In this document: positions 54,389-62,925 of the stretch, piece after piece
Layout of the letters: the number at the start of each line of letters is the position of its first letter
Numbering within the stretch: the first letter of the stretch is position 1
Assembly: GCF_022414595.1 (NCBI RefSeq)
Contig: NZ_JADWYO010000030.1
Span: forward strand, 1-64,000
Direction of reading: 5' to 3'
Origin: Streptomyces sp. MUM 203J
GTDB lineage: Bacteria; Actinomycetota; Actinomycetes; Streptomycetales; Streptomycetaceae
Length of the DNA stretch: 64,000 nt
The notes under the pieces: model-generated
Seen by the model: the letters and a program-made list of their open reading frames with translations, nothing else
The model's database searches: none
What the model was told of the DNA's origin: nothing
Translations under genes and position numbers: made by a program

Positions 54389-54907
54389 TTGACCACGTAC
54401 CCCGTCCATGCGCAGCAGAGCCGCCGCCAGGACGCTCCGCAGCAGAGCGCCGAGGGCGCCGTGGAGCGCCGAGGCCGCCGTGTACTCGTCTCAAGCGTCT
54501 CCTCCGACTCCCACACCTGGAACCTGGTCTTCCTTCAGCTGCTGCTGGAGGAGATGGGCCACGAGGTCACCAACATCGGTTCGTGCGTGCCCGACGAGCT
54601 GCTCATCGAGGAGTGCCGGCGGGTCAGGCCCGAGCTGGTGGTCATCAGCAGCGTCAACGGCCACGGAGCGCTCGACGGGGCCCGGGCCGTGCGCAGGCTG
54701 CGGGACCAGCCGGACCTGCGGGACGTGCGGGTCGTCATCGGCGGCAAGCTCGGTGTCACCGGCGCCGGAGCGGGCACCTACGGGCCTGAGTTGCTGTCCG
54801 CCGGATTCGACGCGGTCTTCGAGGACGCGGCGGGGGTCGCGGAGTTCCGCCGCTACCTCTCCGAGTCCTCGACGCCCGCCATCGCCGCCGCGTCGGGTGC
54901 CCGGTGA
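54389..54907 (+). CDS. B12-binding small subunit of glutamate (methylaspartate) mutase
   Basis: A 172-aa Rossmann-like cobalamin-binding protein homologous to glutamate mutase sigma/S. The cobalamin loop reads S-S-D40-S-H42-T-W-N: His42 would be the lower axial cobalt ligand, while the usual DxHxxG glycine is Asn. LVVISSVNGHGALDG and VVIGGKLGVTG are the nucleotide-tail strands. With the large subunit it interconverts glutamate and 3-methylaspartate by a radical mechanism. The start appears to be TTG 54389 (AAAGAG 8 bases upstream), rare here; GTG at about 54461 is the alternative. Overlaps the next gene by GTGA. Confidence 0.88.
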   Translation: MTTYPVHAQQSRRQDAPQQSAEGAVERRGRRVLVSSVSSDSHTWNLVFLQLLLEEMGHEVTNIGSCVPDELLIEECRRVRPELVVISSVNGHGALDGARAVRRLRDQPDLRDVRVVIGGKLGVTGAGAGTYGPELLSAGFDAVFEDAAGVAEFRRYLSESSTPAIAAASGAR

Positions 54908-56283
54908 ACGGCCACGCCCCGGAGTCCCCGGCCGCCGCGGACCCGTCCCACGTCCCGGCGCCGGTCACCCGTCCGGTGACCGTTGCCCGGGCCGACGTGT
55001 CGCTCGGCTCGTTCGCGTCGGCCGTCGCCGCCGCCGGGCGGGACGGCGAGCTGGTCGTGCAGCCCCGGATGGGCTTCGCGGACCTGCCCCGTATGCGCGG
55101 CGGCCTGGAGGCGGTGAAGCAGGCCCGGGCACGGACCGTCGGCACGCTCACCATCGACAGCTACACCCGGGTCAACGACAACGAGTCGGCCCGCCTCGCG
55201 CTGGCCGAGGGCACCGACCTCAACGGCTACCCGATCGTCGCGCACGGCCCCGACACCACCCGGCAGCTGGTGTCCGGGCTGGTCGGCGACCGGTTCGCGG
55301 TCCAGGTACGGCACGGCTCCGCCGATCCGGTCGACATCATCCGCGCCCTGCTCGACTCGGGGCTGGACGCGACCGAGGGCGGACCCGTCTCGTACTGCCT
55401 CCCCTACAGCAGGAAACCCCTGCCGGAGGCGGTCGACGCCTGGGCCCGCAGCTGCGAGCTCCTCGCCTCCCGGCCCGGCACGCACCTGGAGAGCTTCGGC
55501 GGCTGCATGCTCGGCCAGCTCTGCCCGCCCAGCCTGCTCGTCGCCCTCTCCGTCCTGGAGGGGATCTTCTTCAAGCAGTACGGGCTGCGCAGCGTCTCGC
55601 TCAGCTACGCCCAGCAGACCCACCGCGGCCAGGACGTGGAGGCGCTGCTGGCACTGCGCACTCTGGCGGCTGAGCACCTGGCGGGGCTCGACTGGCACGT
55701 GGTGCTCTACACGTACATGGGCGTGTTCCCGCGCACCACGGGCGGGGCGCTGGAGCTGCTGCGGGACAGCGCGCGGCTGGCGGCGCTCACCGGCACCGAG
55801 CGGATGATCGTCAAGACACCGGCCGAGGCGCACCGGATCCCGACCATCCAGGACAACGTGCACGCCCTGGAGGAGGCGGGAGCCGCGCACCGGGCTGCCC
55901 GGCAGGACGGCGGACCCGTCCCGCCGGGGAACGAGTTCGGGGTGCTCGACGAGGCGCGGGCGCTGGTCGAGGCGGTCATGGAGCTGAACCCGGACATGGG
56001 CCGCGCGCTGGTCGAGGCGTTCCGGCGGGGCGTCCTGGACGTGCCGTACTGCCTGCACGCCGACAACGCGCAGCGTTCCCGGAGCTACATCGACGGGCGC
56101 GGCAGCCTCCAGTGGCACGCGACCGGCGCCATGCCGATCCGGGCCGTTCCCGCGCCGGGCCGCGACCGTCTCCGCGCCGACGACCTCCTGGGCATGCTCT
56201 CCCACACCCAGGAGGCCTTCGACCGCGCCGCTCTCACCACAGGTGACGGGGAACCGGGAAGAACGGCCGCCCTCTCCTCGTAG
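54904..56283 (+). CDS. Large (catalytic) subunit of glutamate (methylaspartate) mutase
   Basis: A 459-aa TIM-barrel subunit like GlmE/MutE. VVQPRMGFADLPRMRGGLEA, TLTIDSYTRVND, LNGYPIVAHGP, VQVRHGSADP and GGPVSYCLPYSRKPL are family blocks, including Arg and Glu positions that bind glutamate. It needs adenosylcobalamin held by the preceding subunit, with which it overlaps by 4 bases. Streptomyces use this enzyme outside fermentation mostly to make 3-methylaspartate units for natural products (for example friulimicin, nikkomycin and vicenistatin pathways), so a biosynthetic role is likely. Confidence 0.92.
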   Translation: MNGHAPESPAAADPSHVPAPVTRPVTVARADVSLGSFASAVAAAGRDGELVVQPRMGFADLPRMRGGLEAVKQARARTVGTLTIDSYTRVNDNESARLALAEGTDLNGYPIVAHGPDTTRQLVSGLVGDRFAVQVRHGSADPVDIIRALLDSGLDATEGGPVSYCLPYSRKPLPEAVDAWARSCELLASRPGTHLESFGGCMLGQLCPPSLLVALSVLEGIFFKQYGLRSVSLSYAQQTHRGQDVEALLALRTLAAEHLAGLDWHVVLYTYMGVFPRTTGGALELLRDSARLAALTGTERMIVKTPAEAHRIPTIQDNVHALEEAGAAHRAARQDGGPVPPGNEFGVLDEARALVEAVMELNPDMGRALVEAFRRGVLDVPYCLHADNAQRSRSYIDGRGSLQWHATGAMPIRAVPAPGRDRLRADDLLGMLSHTQEAFDRAALTTGDGEPGRTAALSS

Positions 56284-56793
56284 CCCGGAGCCACCGGACC
56301 CGGCTGGCAGGCCCCGGACTCCGGCTCGTGCCGACAGGGCCTGCTCGCCGGGCGCCGGACCCGGCGAGGGCCGGACTCCGGCCCCCGACCGCCGGAACCC
56401 GGCGGGTGCGCCGGACCCGGAACACGCCACCGGACACGGTCGGCGGGTGCGGGCTCGGCTCGCGCCACCGGACCCGGCGGCGGGGAAGCGCCGTCGGCCC
56501 GAGCCCGCCGGCCCCCGGTCGGCAGAGACCGGGCTTCGGCCCGTACCCGCCGAAACCCGGCCGGCGCGCACCGGACCCGGAACACACCACGTGAACCCGG
56601 CCCGTGCCGCCGGATCCGGCCGGCAGGCGCCGCCGGGCGGGGCCCCTGACCGGACCGCCCGTCGTGACCGTATCCGTCCCACGACTCCGCAGTACCCGTC
56701 GGTGCGCCGCCCCCGGAACCGCCCGCGCCGCGCCACCACCGTCCCGCGACCCGATCCTCCTCGGGCGTTCCTCCTCACCACCTAGGACTCCCT
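56284..56793 (+). repeat. 510-bp gap with imperfect CCGGACCCGG repeats
   Basis: No gene is visible between the mutase and flavoprotein genes. CCGGACCCGG or one-mismatch forms recur about every 50-60 bp (around 56295, 56361, 56412, 56467, 56571), and a longer unit of about 50 bp ending ACCCGGAACACRCCAC occurs twice, at about 56375-56430 and 56535-56590. The function is unknown; it may be decayed coding sequence, an expanded repeat or a structured leader. Confidence 0.6.
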
Positions 56794-58788
56794 GTGCCCG
56801 GACACACATCCGCATCGCGTCCCCTCGTCATCGCCATCGTCGGCAGCGGCCCGCGCGGCATCTCGGTTCTGGAGCGGCTCGCCGTGCGGGCGACCGCCGA
56901 GGCCGAGGCCGCCGCGGAACGCGGCGCCGAGCCCCGGCCGGTCCGGATCCACCTGATCGACGCGACCGAGGTCGGCGCCGGCCGGGTCTGGCGCACCGAC
57001 CAGGACGACTGGTTCACCATGAACACCGTCATCAGTCAGGTCACCATGTACTCCGGCGACCCGGACGGCGGCCCGGCCCGCCCCGGCGCCGGTCCCTCCC
57101 TCGGCCAGTGGATCGAGGAGCGCGCCCGGGTCGCGGGCGAGGAACCGCTCGGTCCCGACGACTACGCGCCGCGTGTCCGGTACGGCGAGTACCTCGTCGA
57201 CGTGTACGAGACGATCGTCAGCAGCCTGCCCGCGCATGTCGAGCTGCTCCCGGTGTGCGGCCGGGTGACCACCCTGCGCACCGGCGCCGACAGCGGCTAC
57301 CTGCTGAGCCTGGACACGGCCCCGCACCTGCTGGAGGCGGACCGAGTCGTACTGGCGACCGGCCACCCGGTCAACGCGCCCGACGACTTCGAGCGCGAGA
57401 TGCTGGAGTTCTCCGCCCGCACTCCCGGCACGCACTACCTGTGCGGCGACTCGGCGGCCGACATGCCGCTCGGCGAGGACACCGTCCCGGCGGGCGCCGC
57501 GGTCGGCATCCGCGGGATCGGGCTCTCCTTCTACGACGTGATGCTGTCGCTGACCGTGGGCCGCGGCGGGACCTTCCACACCCGTGAGGACGGCACCCTG
57601 CGATACCGGCCCAGCGGCCGGGAGCCGCACATCGTCGCGGGTTCCCGCAGCGGTCTGCCGATCCCGGCGCGCGGCCGCAACCAGAAGGAGCCGGACTTCA
57701 GCCACAAGGCGCAGTTCCTGACGAAGGACGCGCTGGAGCGGGCCCGGGCGGCTCGCCGCGCCGCAGGCGGCACCGGCCAGCTGGACTTCGCACAGGACGT
57801 GCTGCCTCTGCTGCTCCAGGAGGTGGACCACGTCTACTACGTGACGCACGTGCGGATATCCCAGGGTCCGGCGGCCGCCGAGGAGTTCGCCGCCCGCCAC
57901 GCGCGGGCGCTGCGGGCCGGCGAGGACCGGACGGCGCTGCTCGCGGCGGCCGGGCTCGGCAACGTGCCGCCGGTCGACCTCGACGCGCTGGCCCGCCCGT
58001 TCGGGGACGACACCTTCGGGTCGCCCGAGGACTTCCGGCGGCGGCTGCTGAAGATCATGGACGAGGACCTGGCGGCGGCCGAACTGGGCACGCTGGACGG
58101 CCCGCTGAAGTCCGCGCTGGACGTGCTGCGGGACATCCGCAACGTGGTGCGGCTGGCCGTCGACTTCGGCGGGCTGCTGCCCGAGTCGCACACCGGGTTC
58201 TTCCACCGGAGGTTCCTGCCGGTGAACGCGCTGCTGAGCGCCGGTCCTCCGATGTACCGGGTGGAGCAGCTGCGGGCGCTGATCGAGGGCGGCGTGGTGG
58301 AGGTGGCCGGCCCCGGGACCCGCTTCGGCACCGACGAGGAGGCCGGCGGCTTCGTGGTGGAGTCGCCGCAGGTGGCCGGATCCCGCAGGACCGTGCAGGC
58401 ACTGGTCGACGCCCGGATCCCGACGCCGGACCTGTACCGCGACACCTCGCCGCTGTCCCGGCAGCTCCTGGAGGAGGGCCTGGTCCGCACGTACGTGATC
58501 GAGGGCCCGGGCGGGAACGGCCTCACCACCGGCGGGCTCGAGGTGACGGACAGCCCGTTCCACGTCGTCGACACGCACGGTGTGCCGCAGCCGGACCTGT
58601 ACGCGCTGGGCATCCCGACCGAGCACACCCGCTGGTTCACCCAGGTCGGCAGCAGCCGTCCGGGGGTCAGCACCCTGTTCTACCGGGACGCCGACGCTAT
58701 CGCGCAGGACGCGCTGCGCCCGCTGGACGCCCCGGTGGGCGAGACGGTCGGGGCGGTCGCGGCGGCGGCGCCGGGGGGTGCGGCATGA
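56794..58788 (+). CDS. FAD/NAD(P)-binding oxidoreductase (PF13454-like)
   Basis: A 664-aa flavoprotein. The N-terminal FAD loop is IAIVGSGPRGISVLERLAVR; VWRTDQDDWFTMNT and RVVLATGHPVNAPDD follow, and the C-terminus has DLYALGIPTEHTRWFTQVGS with the FAD-closing segment. The size and motifs suit the group of large N-oxygenase-like flavoproteins that, as I recall, includes the aspartate N-oxygenase CreE of diazo/nitroso pathways; the match is inferred, not proven. Its position between a methylaspartate-forming mutase and an adenylating ligase suggests it oxidises methylaspartate or its derivative. GTG 56794, weak AGGA; overlaps the ligase by ATGA. Confidence 0.82.
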   Translation: MPGHTSASRPLVIAIVGSGPRGISVLERLAVRATAEAEAAAERGAEPRPVRIHLIDATEVGAGRVWRTDQDDWFTMNTVISQVTMYSGDPDGGPARPGAGPSLGQWIEERARVAGEEPLGPDDYAPRVRYGEYLVDVYETIVSSLPAHVELLPVCGRVTTLRTGADSGYLLSLDTAPHLLEADRVVLATGHPVNAPDDFEREMLEFSARTPGTHYLCGDSAADMPLGEDTVPAGAAVGIRGIGLSFYDVMLSLTVGRGGTFHTREDGTLRYRPSGREPHIVAGSRSGLPIPARGRNQKEPDFSHKAQFLTKDALERARAARRAAGGTGQLDFAQDVLPLLLQEVDHVYYVTHVRISQGPAAAEEFAARHARALRAGEDRTALLAAAGLGNVPPVDLDALARPFGDDTFGSPEDFRRRLLKIMDEDLAAAELGTLDGPLKSALDVLRDIRNVVRLAVDFGGLLPESHTGFFHRRFLPVNALLSAGPPMYRVEQLRALIEGGVVEVAGPGTRFGTDEEAGGFVVESPQVAGSRRTVQALVDARIPTPDLYRDTSPLSRQLLEEGLVRTYVIEGPGGNGLTTGGLEVTDSPFHVVDTHGVPQPDLYALGIPTEHTRWFTQVGSSRPGVSTLFYRDADAIAQDALRPLDAPVGETVGAVAAAAPGGAA

Positions 58789-60482
58789 CGGGGCTGTCGC
58801 CGACGGAGCAGTTCCGGGCGGCCCGGGACCTCCTGCTGCTGCACCGTACGGATCTGGCGAAGGCGGCGGCCGAGTTCCGCTGGCCGCGCCCGCGGTACTT
58901 CAACTGGGCGCTGGACTGGTTCGACGTGGTGGCCGCCGAGCGGCCCGACGCGCCCGCGCTGCGGATCGTCGGGGACGGCGGGCCCGGCACCGACCGGGTG
59001 CTGGGCTTCGGGGACCTGGCCCGGCGGTCCGGCCAGGTCGCCAACTGGCTGCTGGACCTGGGGGTGCGGCGCGGCGACCCGGTGCTGCTGATGCTGGGCA
59101 ACCGGGTGGAGGTGTGGGAGGCCCTGCTCGCCGCCGTCAAGCTGGGCGTCGTCGTCATCCCCACGTACACCACGGCGACCCCGGCGGAGCTGGCGGACCG
59201 GCTGCACCGGGGCGGCGTCCGGTACGTGATCGCGGAGGCCGGCCTGGCGGGCCGGTTCGACGAGGTGCGGGGCGGCGGCACGGACGTCCCGCTCTGGACG
59301 GGCATCAGCGTCGGCGGCGACGTCGAGGGCTGGCTGCCGTACGAGCTGTCCGCGGGCGCGGCGTGCGACTACCGCCCCGCCGGTCCCACGCCCGCGGACG
59401 AACCTCTCTTCCGCTACTTCACGTCGGGGACGACGTCGAAGCCGAAGATGGTGGAGCACACCCACGTCAGCTATCCGGTCGGCCACCTGTCCGGCATGTA
59501 CTGGAACGGCGTCAAGCCGGGTGACGTGCAGCTGAACATCTCGGCGCCGGGCTGGGCGAAACACTCGTGGAGTTCGTTCTTCGTGCCGTGGAACGCGGAG
59601 GCGACGGTCGTCGCGCTGGACGCGGCCCGCTCGGCCCCGGCCGACATCCTGGACGTGCTGCGCAGCCGCGAGGTGACCGCGTTCTGCGCGCCGCCGACGG
59701 TGTGGCGGGGCATGGCCGCGCACGGGCTCGGGCCCCGGCCGCCCGCGCTGCGGGAAGCGACGGCGGCCGGTGAGCCGCTGGAGCCCTCGCTGATCGAGCA
59801 GGTCGCCCGGGAGTGGGGGGTGCACCTGAGAGACGGCTACGGGCAGACGGAGACGACCGGCCAGATCGGCAACCCGCCCGGCCGCGCCCCCGCGCCCGGC
59901 AGCATGGGTTTCCCGCTGCCCGGCCACACGGTCGTGCTCATCGACCCGGAGACCGGCCGGGAGGTGCCGGACGGCTCTCCGGGCGAGCTGTGCCTGGACC
60001 TGGCGGATCCGCCGCTGGGCCTGATGAAGGGCTATGTCGGGGACCCGGAGCGTACGGCCAGGGCGCTGACGGGCGGTTACTACCACACGGGTGACCTGGC
60101 GGTCCGTTCCGCCGAGGACGGCTCGCTGACCTATCTCGCGCGGGCCGACGACATGTTCAAGGCGTTCGACCACCGGATCTCGCCACGTGAGCTGGAGGAC
60201 GTGCTGCTGCGGGACGCGGCGGTGGCGGACGCGGCGGTGGTGCCGGTGCCGGATCCGGTCGGGCTGTGGGCGCCGAAGGCGTATGTGGTGCCCGCGGCCG
60301 GGCATCCGGGCGGGGAGGCGACCGCGCGGCGGATTCTGGACCGGGTGCGGGTGGAGCTGCCGCCGGAGAAGTGGGTGCGGGTCGTGGAGTTCGTCGCGTC
60401 GCTGCCGCGGACGACCTCCGGCAAGGTGCGCCGGGCGGAGCTGCGGGAGCGGGTCGCGGGACACGAGCACCGGGTGGAGTAG
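58785..60482 (+). CDS. AMP-dependent acyl-CoA synthetase/ligase, medium-chain (MACS-like)
   Basis: A 565-aa ANL-family adenylating enzyme. LFRYFTSGTTSKPKMVEHTH is the P loop, RDGYGQTETTG the adenine motif, YHTGDLAV the ATP-ribose Asp and LPRTTSGKVRRAEL the catalytic Lys at the C-terminus. EHTH after the P loop points to the medium-chain acyl-CoA synthetase group. It should activate a carboxylate as acyl-AMP, then to CoA or another acceptor; diazo-forming ligases such as CreM belong to the same superfamily. Coupled by ATGA to the flavoprotein, so the two products are probably needed together. A strong terminator follows. Confidence 0.9.
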   Translation: MTGLSPTEQFRAARDLLLLHRTDLAKAAAEFRWPRPRYFNWALDWFDVVAAERPDAPALRIVGDGGPGTDRVLGFGDLARRSGQVANWLLDLGVRRGDPVLLMLGNRVEVWEALLAAVKLGVVVIPTYTTATPAELADRLHRGGVRYVIAEAGLAGRFDEVRGGGTDVPLWTGISVGGDVEGWLPYELSAGAACDYRPAGPTPADEPLFRYFTSGTTSKPKMVEHTHVSYPVGHLSGMYWNGVKPGDVQLNISAPGWAKHSWSSFFVPWNAEATVVALDAARSAPADILDVLRSREVTAFCAPPTVWRGMAAHGLGPRPPALREATAAGEPLEPSLIEQVAREWGVHLRDGYGQTETTGQIGNPPGRAPAPGSMGFPLPGHTVVLIDPETGREVPDGSPGELCLDLADPPLGLMKGYVGDPERTARALTGGYYHTGDLAVRSAEDGSLTYLARADDMFKAFDHRISPRELEDVLLRDAAVADAAVVPVPDPVGLWAPKAYVVPAAGHPGGEATARRILDRVRVELPPEKWVRVVEFVASLPRTTSGKVRRAELRERVAGHEHRVE

Positions 60483-60546
60483 TCGTCCGGGGGGCCGCGC
60501 CCCCGGACCCCGCTCACTCCTTGCGTGCCGGACGGGCTGCGACGTC

Positions 60547-60585
60547 GGGGCCCGGGAGTCGGTTTTCGGCCGACTCCCGGGCCCC
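60547..60585. terminator. Bidirectional terminator
   Basis: A perfect 16-bp stem (60547-60562 with 60570-60585) around the loop TTTTCGG, between the convergent ligase and CGNR genes. Confidence 0.9.
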
Positions 60586-60599
60586 TTGCCGTGCGTCCC

Positions 60600-61169
60600 T
60601 CAGGAACGGTGTCGCGCGTAGTGCCGCTGGGCTTTCGCCCGGTTGCCGCAGCCGGCCATCGAGCACCAGCGGCGGGTGCCGTTCTTGGACACGTCGTAGA
60701 AGTGCAGGATGCAGTCCGGGTTGCCGCAGGCCCGGATGCGGTCCGGGCGTTCCGCGAGGAGCCGCAGGTAGTCCGCGACGGCCGCCCAGCCGGGCAGCCG
60801 GCCGGGGGCGTCCACCTCGACCGCGGTGGCCGGGCCGTCCGGCTCCAGCACATGGCGCACCCAGCCGTGCGTGAGGACGGCGTTGACCGCCGTGACGGCC
60901 GCCGCGCTGGGCCCGCCGGGACTCGCGACGGCCTCGTCCAGCGCGGCACGGGCCTGGAGGAGCTGGTCCAGCGTGCTCCGGTCGACGGGCACGGTCCGGT
61001 CGCCCAGGGCCTCCCGTACCGCCTCCCCGCCCAGCCAGACGGCCAGCCCGTCCACGGAGTCCAGCAGGTCGTGACGGCCCGCGCCGTCGATCCAGCGGGT
61101 GTTCAGCAGGTCGATGGCGAGGGGCTCGCCGGTCAGCGGCCTGGGGTCGGCCTCGGGAGGTGGCGACAC
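60600..61169 (-). CDS. CGNR zinc-finger (ABATE-domain) regulator 3
   Basis: A 189-aa CGNR regulator. ABATE begins PLTGEPLAIDLLNTRWIDGA; the zinc finger CGNPDCILHFYDVSKNGTRRWC...CGNRAKAQRHYARH closes the protein. It is divergent from the VOC-PPOX-ferredoxin run at 61329, and two tandem palindromes (61219-61244 and 61260-61285) lie between, the clearest candidate operators for any of the three CGNR proteins here. AGGAAGG precedes ATG 61169. Confidence 0.9.
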   Translation of the reverse strand: MSPPPEADPRPLTGEPLAIDLLNTRWIDGAGRHDLLDSVDGLAVWLGGEAVREALGDRTVPVDRSTLDQLLQARAALDEAVASPGGPSAAAVTAVNAVLTHGWVRHVLEPDGPATAVEVDAPGRLPGWAAVADYLRLLAERPDRIRACGNPDCILHFYDVSKNGTRRWCSMAGCGNRAKAQRHYARHRS

Positions 61170-61218
61170 GGTTCAGGTCCTTCCTGTGCGGCGGGCTGTG
61201 CGGCTCTCCACCCACGAT

Positions 61219-61244
61219 AACCGGTCATCCCTTGATCACCGGTT
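61219..61244. promoter_or_regulatory. Candidate CGNR3 operator, copy 1
   Basis: AACCGGTCATC (61219-61229) and GATCACCGGTT (61234-61244) pair at 10 of 11 positions with a 4-base spacer. It overlaps a TTGATC -35-like hexamer (61232-61237), 18 bases from TTCTAA (61256-61261). Confidence 0.7.
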
Positions 61245-61259
61245 GCCAATCCAGGTTCT

Positions 61260-61285
61260 AACCGCTAAATTCAGTTTTACCGGTT
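61260..61285. promoter_or_regulatory. Candidate CGNR3 operator, copy 2
   Basis: AACCGCTAAAT (61260-61270) and TTTTACCGGTT (61275-61285) pair at 9 of 11 positions with a 4-base spacer, the same geometry as copy 1. The centres are 41 bp apart, four helical turns, so both copies face the same side of the DNA. Confidence 0.7.
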
Positions 61286-61328
61286 GCGAGGCGGACTCGC
61301 AGCCCCGATCGAAGGCATGTGATTGACG

Positions 61329-61784
61329 ATGAGCAAGGCGAAGAACCTGCAGACCGGTCACGTCGGCCTGAACGTCACCGACATGGACCGCTCGCTGGCC
61401 TTCTACCGGGAGGTCTTCGACTTCGAGGTGATCGGTGAGGGCAAGGAGGACGGCCGCCGCTTCGCCTTCCTCGGCCGCGAGGGCAAGCTGCTGGTGACCC
61501 TCTGGCAGCAGAGCTCGGGCACCTTCGCCGCGGACCGGCCGGGGCTGCACCACCTGTCCTTCCAGGTGGACACGATCGAGGAGGTCAAGGCCGCGGAGCA
61601 GGTGCTGCGCGGACTGGGCGCGGAGTTCGCGTACGACGGTGTCGTGCCGCACGGTGAGGGCGCTGCGTCCGGCGGCATCTTCTTCTCCGACCCCGACGGG
61701 ACGCGGCTGGAGATCTACGCGCCCTCCGGCGCCGAGGGCGCCGAGGCGCCCACCACCGGTGCGCCCACCTGCGGCTTCTTCTAA
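61329..61784 (+). CDS. VOC-family (glyoxalase/bleomycin resistance-type) protein
   Basis: A 151-aa two-repeat vicinal oxygen chelate protein. TGHVGLNVTDMDRSLAFYRE, GLHHLSFQVDTIEEV and GTRLEIYAPSG place the usual His, His and Glu metal ligands. It could be a glyoxalase, dioxygenase, epimerase or drug-binding protein; the sequence does not decide. First gene after the two CGNR3 operators, so probably inducible by whatever CGNR3 senses. ATG 61329 with GAAGG about 12 bases upstream; TTG 61323 is possible. Confidence 0.85.
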   Translation: MSKAKNLQTGHVGLNVTDMDRSLAFYREVFDFEVIGEGKEDGRRFAFLGREGKLLVTLWQQSSGTFAADRPGLHHLSFQVDTIEEVKAAEQVLRGLGAEFAYDGVVPHGEGAASGGIFFSDPDGTRLEIYAPSGAEGAEAPTTGAPTCGFF

Positions 61785-61847
61785 GCCGAGGAATCACGCG
61801 CGCCGCGCGTACGAGCGGGCGCCCGAGCCTGGGCGCCGGCCGCCGGG

Positions 61848-61900
61848 CCGGTCCTGCTGTGCCCACCGTTCCGCGGAACGACTGCCCACAGCAGGACCGG
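61848..61900 (+). terminator. Large nested stem-loop between VOC and PPOX genes
   Basis: An outer perfect 14-bp stem (61848-61861 with 61887-61900) encloses the 12-bp palindrome GTTCCGCGGAAC (61868-61879). There is no T tract. It may terminate, attenuate or stabilise the transcript. Confidence 0.6.
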
Positions 61901-61959
61901 GGGCGGCCCCGGTGCGCAACGACCGCAGTCCGTCTGGATGTCCGGAAAGGAAGACAGCC

Positions 61960-62889
61960 GTGGGCACGTATCACAGCGGTGAGATCGCGGTGCAGGAGCG
62001 CGCCGGGCTCGCCGACCAGGCGCGGTTCTCGCTCGGCGGTATCGGTGAGACCGTCCCGCCCGTCGCGCGGGACTTCCTGGCCGAGCAGCCGTTGATCGTG
62101 CTGGGCGGCGCCGACGCCGAGGGGCGGATCTGGGCCACCCAGCTGACCGGGGAGCCCGGATTCCTGCGGGTGCCCGACCCGCGCACCCTCCTGATCGACG
62201 CGCTCCCCATCCCGGAGGACCCGCTCGCCGGCGTCCTGGACGCGGCGGGCCCGGACGCTCCGGCCCTGATCGGGATGATCGCCATCGAGCCCGCCACCCG
62301 GCGCCGCATGCGCATGAACGGCCGCGTCCACCGCGCGGGCGACGCGCTGCGCGTGGATCTCGACCAGGTCATCTCCAACTGCCCCAAGTACCTCCAGAAG
62401 CGCGACCACCACCGGGCCGGGCCCGGCCGGGACGGCGGCCCCGGGGGCCGTGCCGTCGAGGCGGCGGGTGCGCTCAGCACCGCCCAGCAGCTGACGGTGA
62501 GCACGGCGGACACGTTCTTCGTCGCCACCGCCTCCGACCGCGGCGACGCCGACGCCTCCCACCGCGGCGGCAACCCCGGCTTCGTCCAGGTCGTCTCCCC
62601 GACCCTGCTGCGCTGGCCCGACTACATCGGCAACGCCATGTTCCTGACGCTCGGCAACCTGCTGCTCAACCCGGCCGCCGGGCTGTTGTTCCCGGACTGG
62701 GAGACCGGCGCGGTGCTGCATCTGTCCGGTACGGCCAGGACCGTGTGGGACGCCGAGGAGGCGGCCCGGGTACCGGGTGCGCAGCGGCTGGTCGAGTTCT
62801 CCGTGGAAGCCGTACGGGAGATCTCCGCGGCCTCGCCGCTGCGCTGGACCGACCCCGGATACTCCCGCTTCAACCCGCCGGTCGGCTGA
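61960..62889 (+). CDS. PPOX-fold (pyridoxamine 5'-phosphate oxidase family) protein
   Basis: A 309-aa protein with two split-barrel halves. LIVLGGADAEGRIWATQLTG and LLIDALPIPEDPLAGV form the first barrel; ADTFFVATASDRGDADASHR and YIGNAMFLTLGNLLLNP the second, FMN-binding one. The length and the AspAlaSerHisArg segment match PPOX proteins of oxidoreductase loci, often found with ferredoxin reductases. The substrate is unknown; the ferredoxin and reductase downstream are plausible electron donors (inference). GTG 61960 with AGGAAG upstream. Confidence 0.82.
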   Translation: MGTYHSGEIAVQERAGLADQARFSLGGIGETVPPVARDFLAEQPLIVLGGADAEGRIWATQLTGEPGFLRVPDPRTLLIDALPIPEDPLAGVLDAAGPDAPALIGMIAIEPATRRRMRMNGRVHRAGDALRVDLDQVISNCPKYLQKRDHHRAGPGRDGGPGGRAVEAAGALSTAQQLTVSTADTFFVATASDRGDADASHRGGNPGFVQVVSPTLLRWPDYIGNAMFLTLGNLLLNPAAGLLFPDWETGAVLHLSGTARTVWDAEEAARVPGAQRLVEFSVEAVREISAASPLRWTDPGYSRFNPPVG

Positions 62890-62925
62890 CCCCTTCTCCC
62901 CTGCGGCCGACCCGCATCCGCCGCC

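Noticed and set aside
56284..56793. Possible CRISPR array
   Set aside because: The repeats are short, degenerate and irregularly spaced, with no unique spacers and no cas genes.
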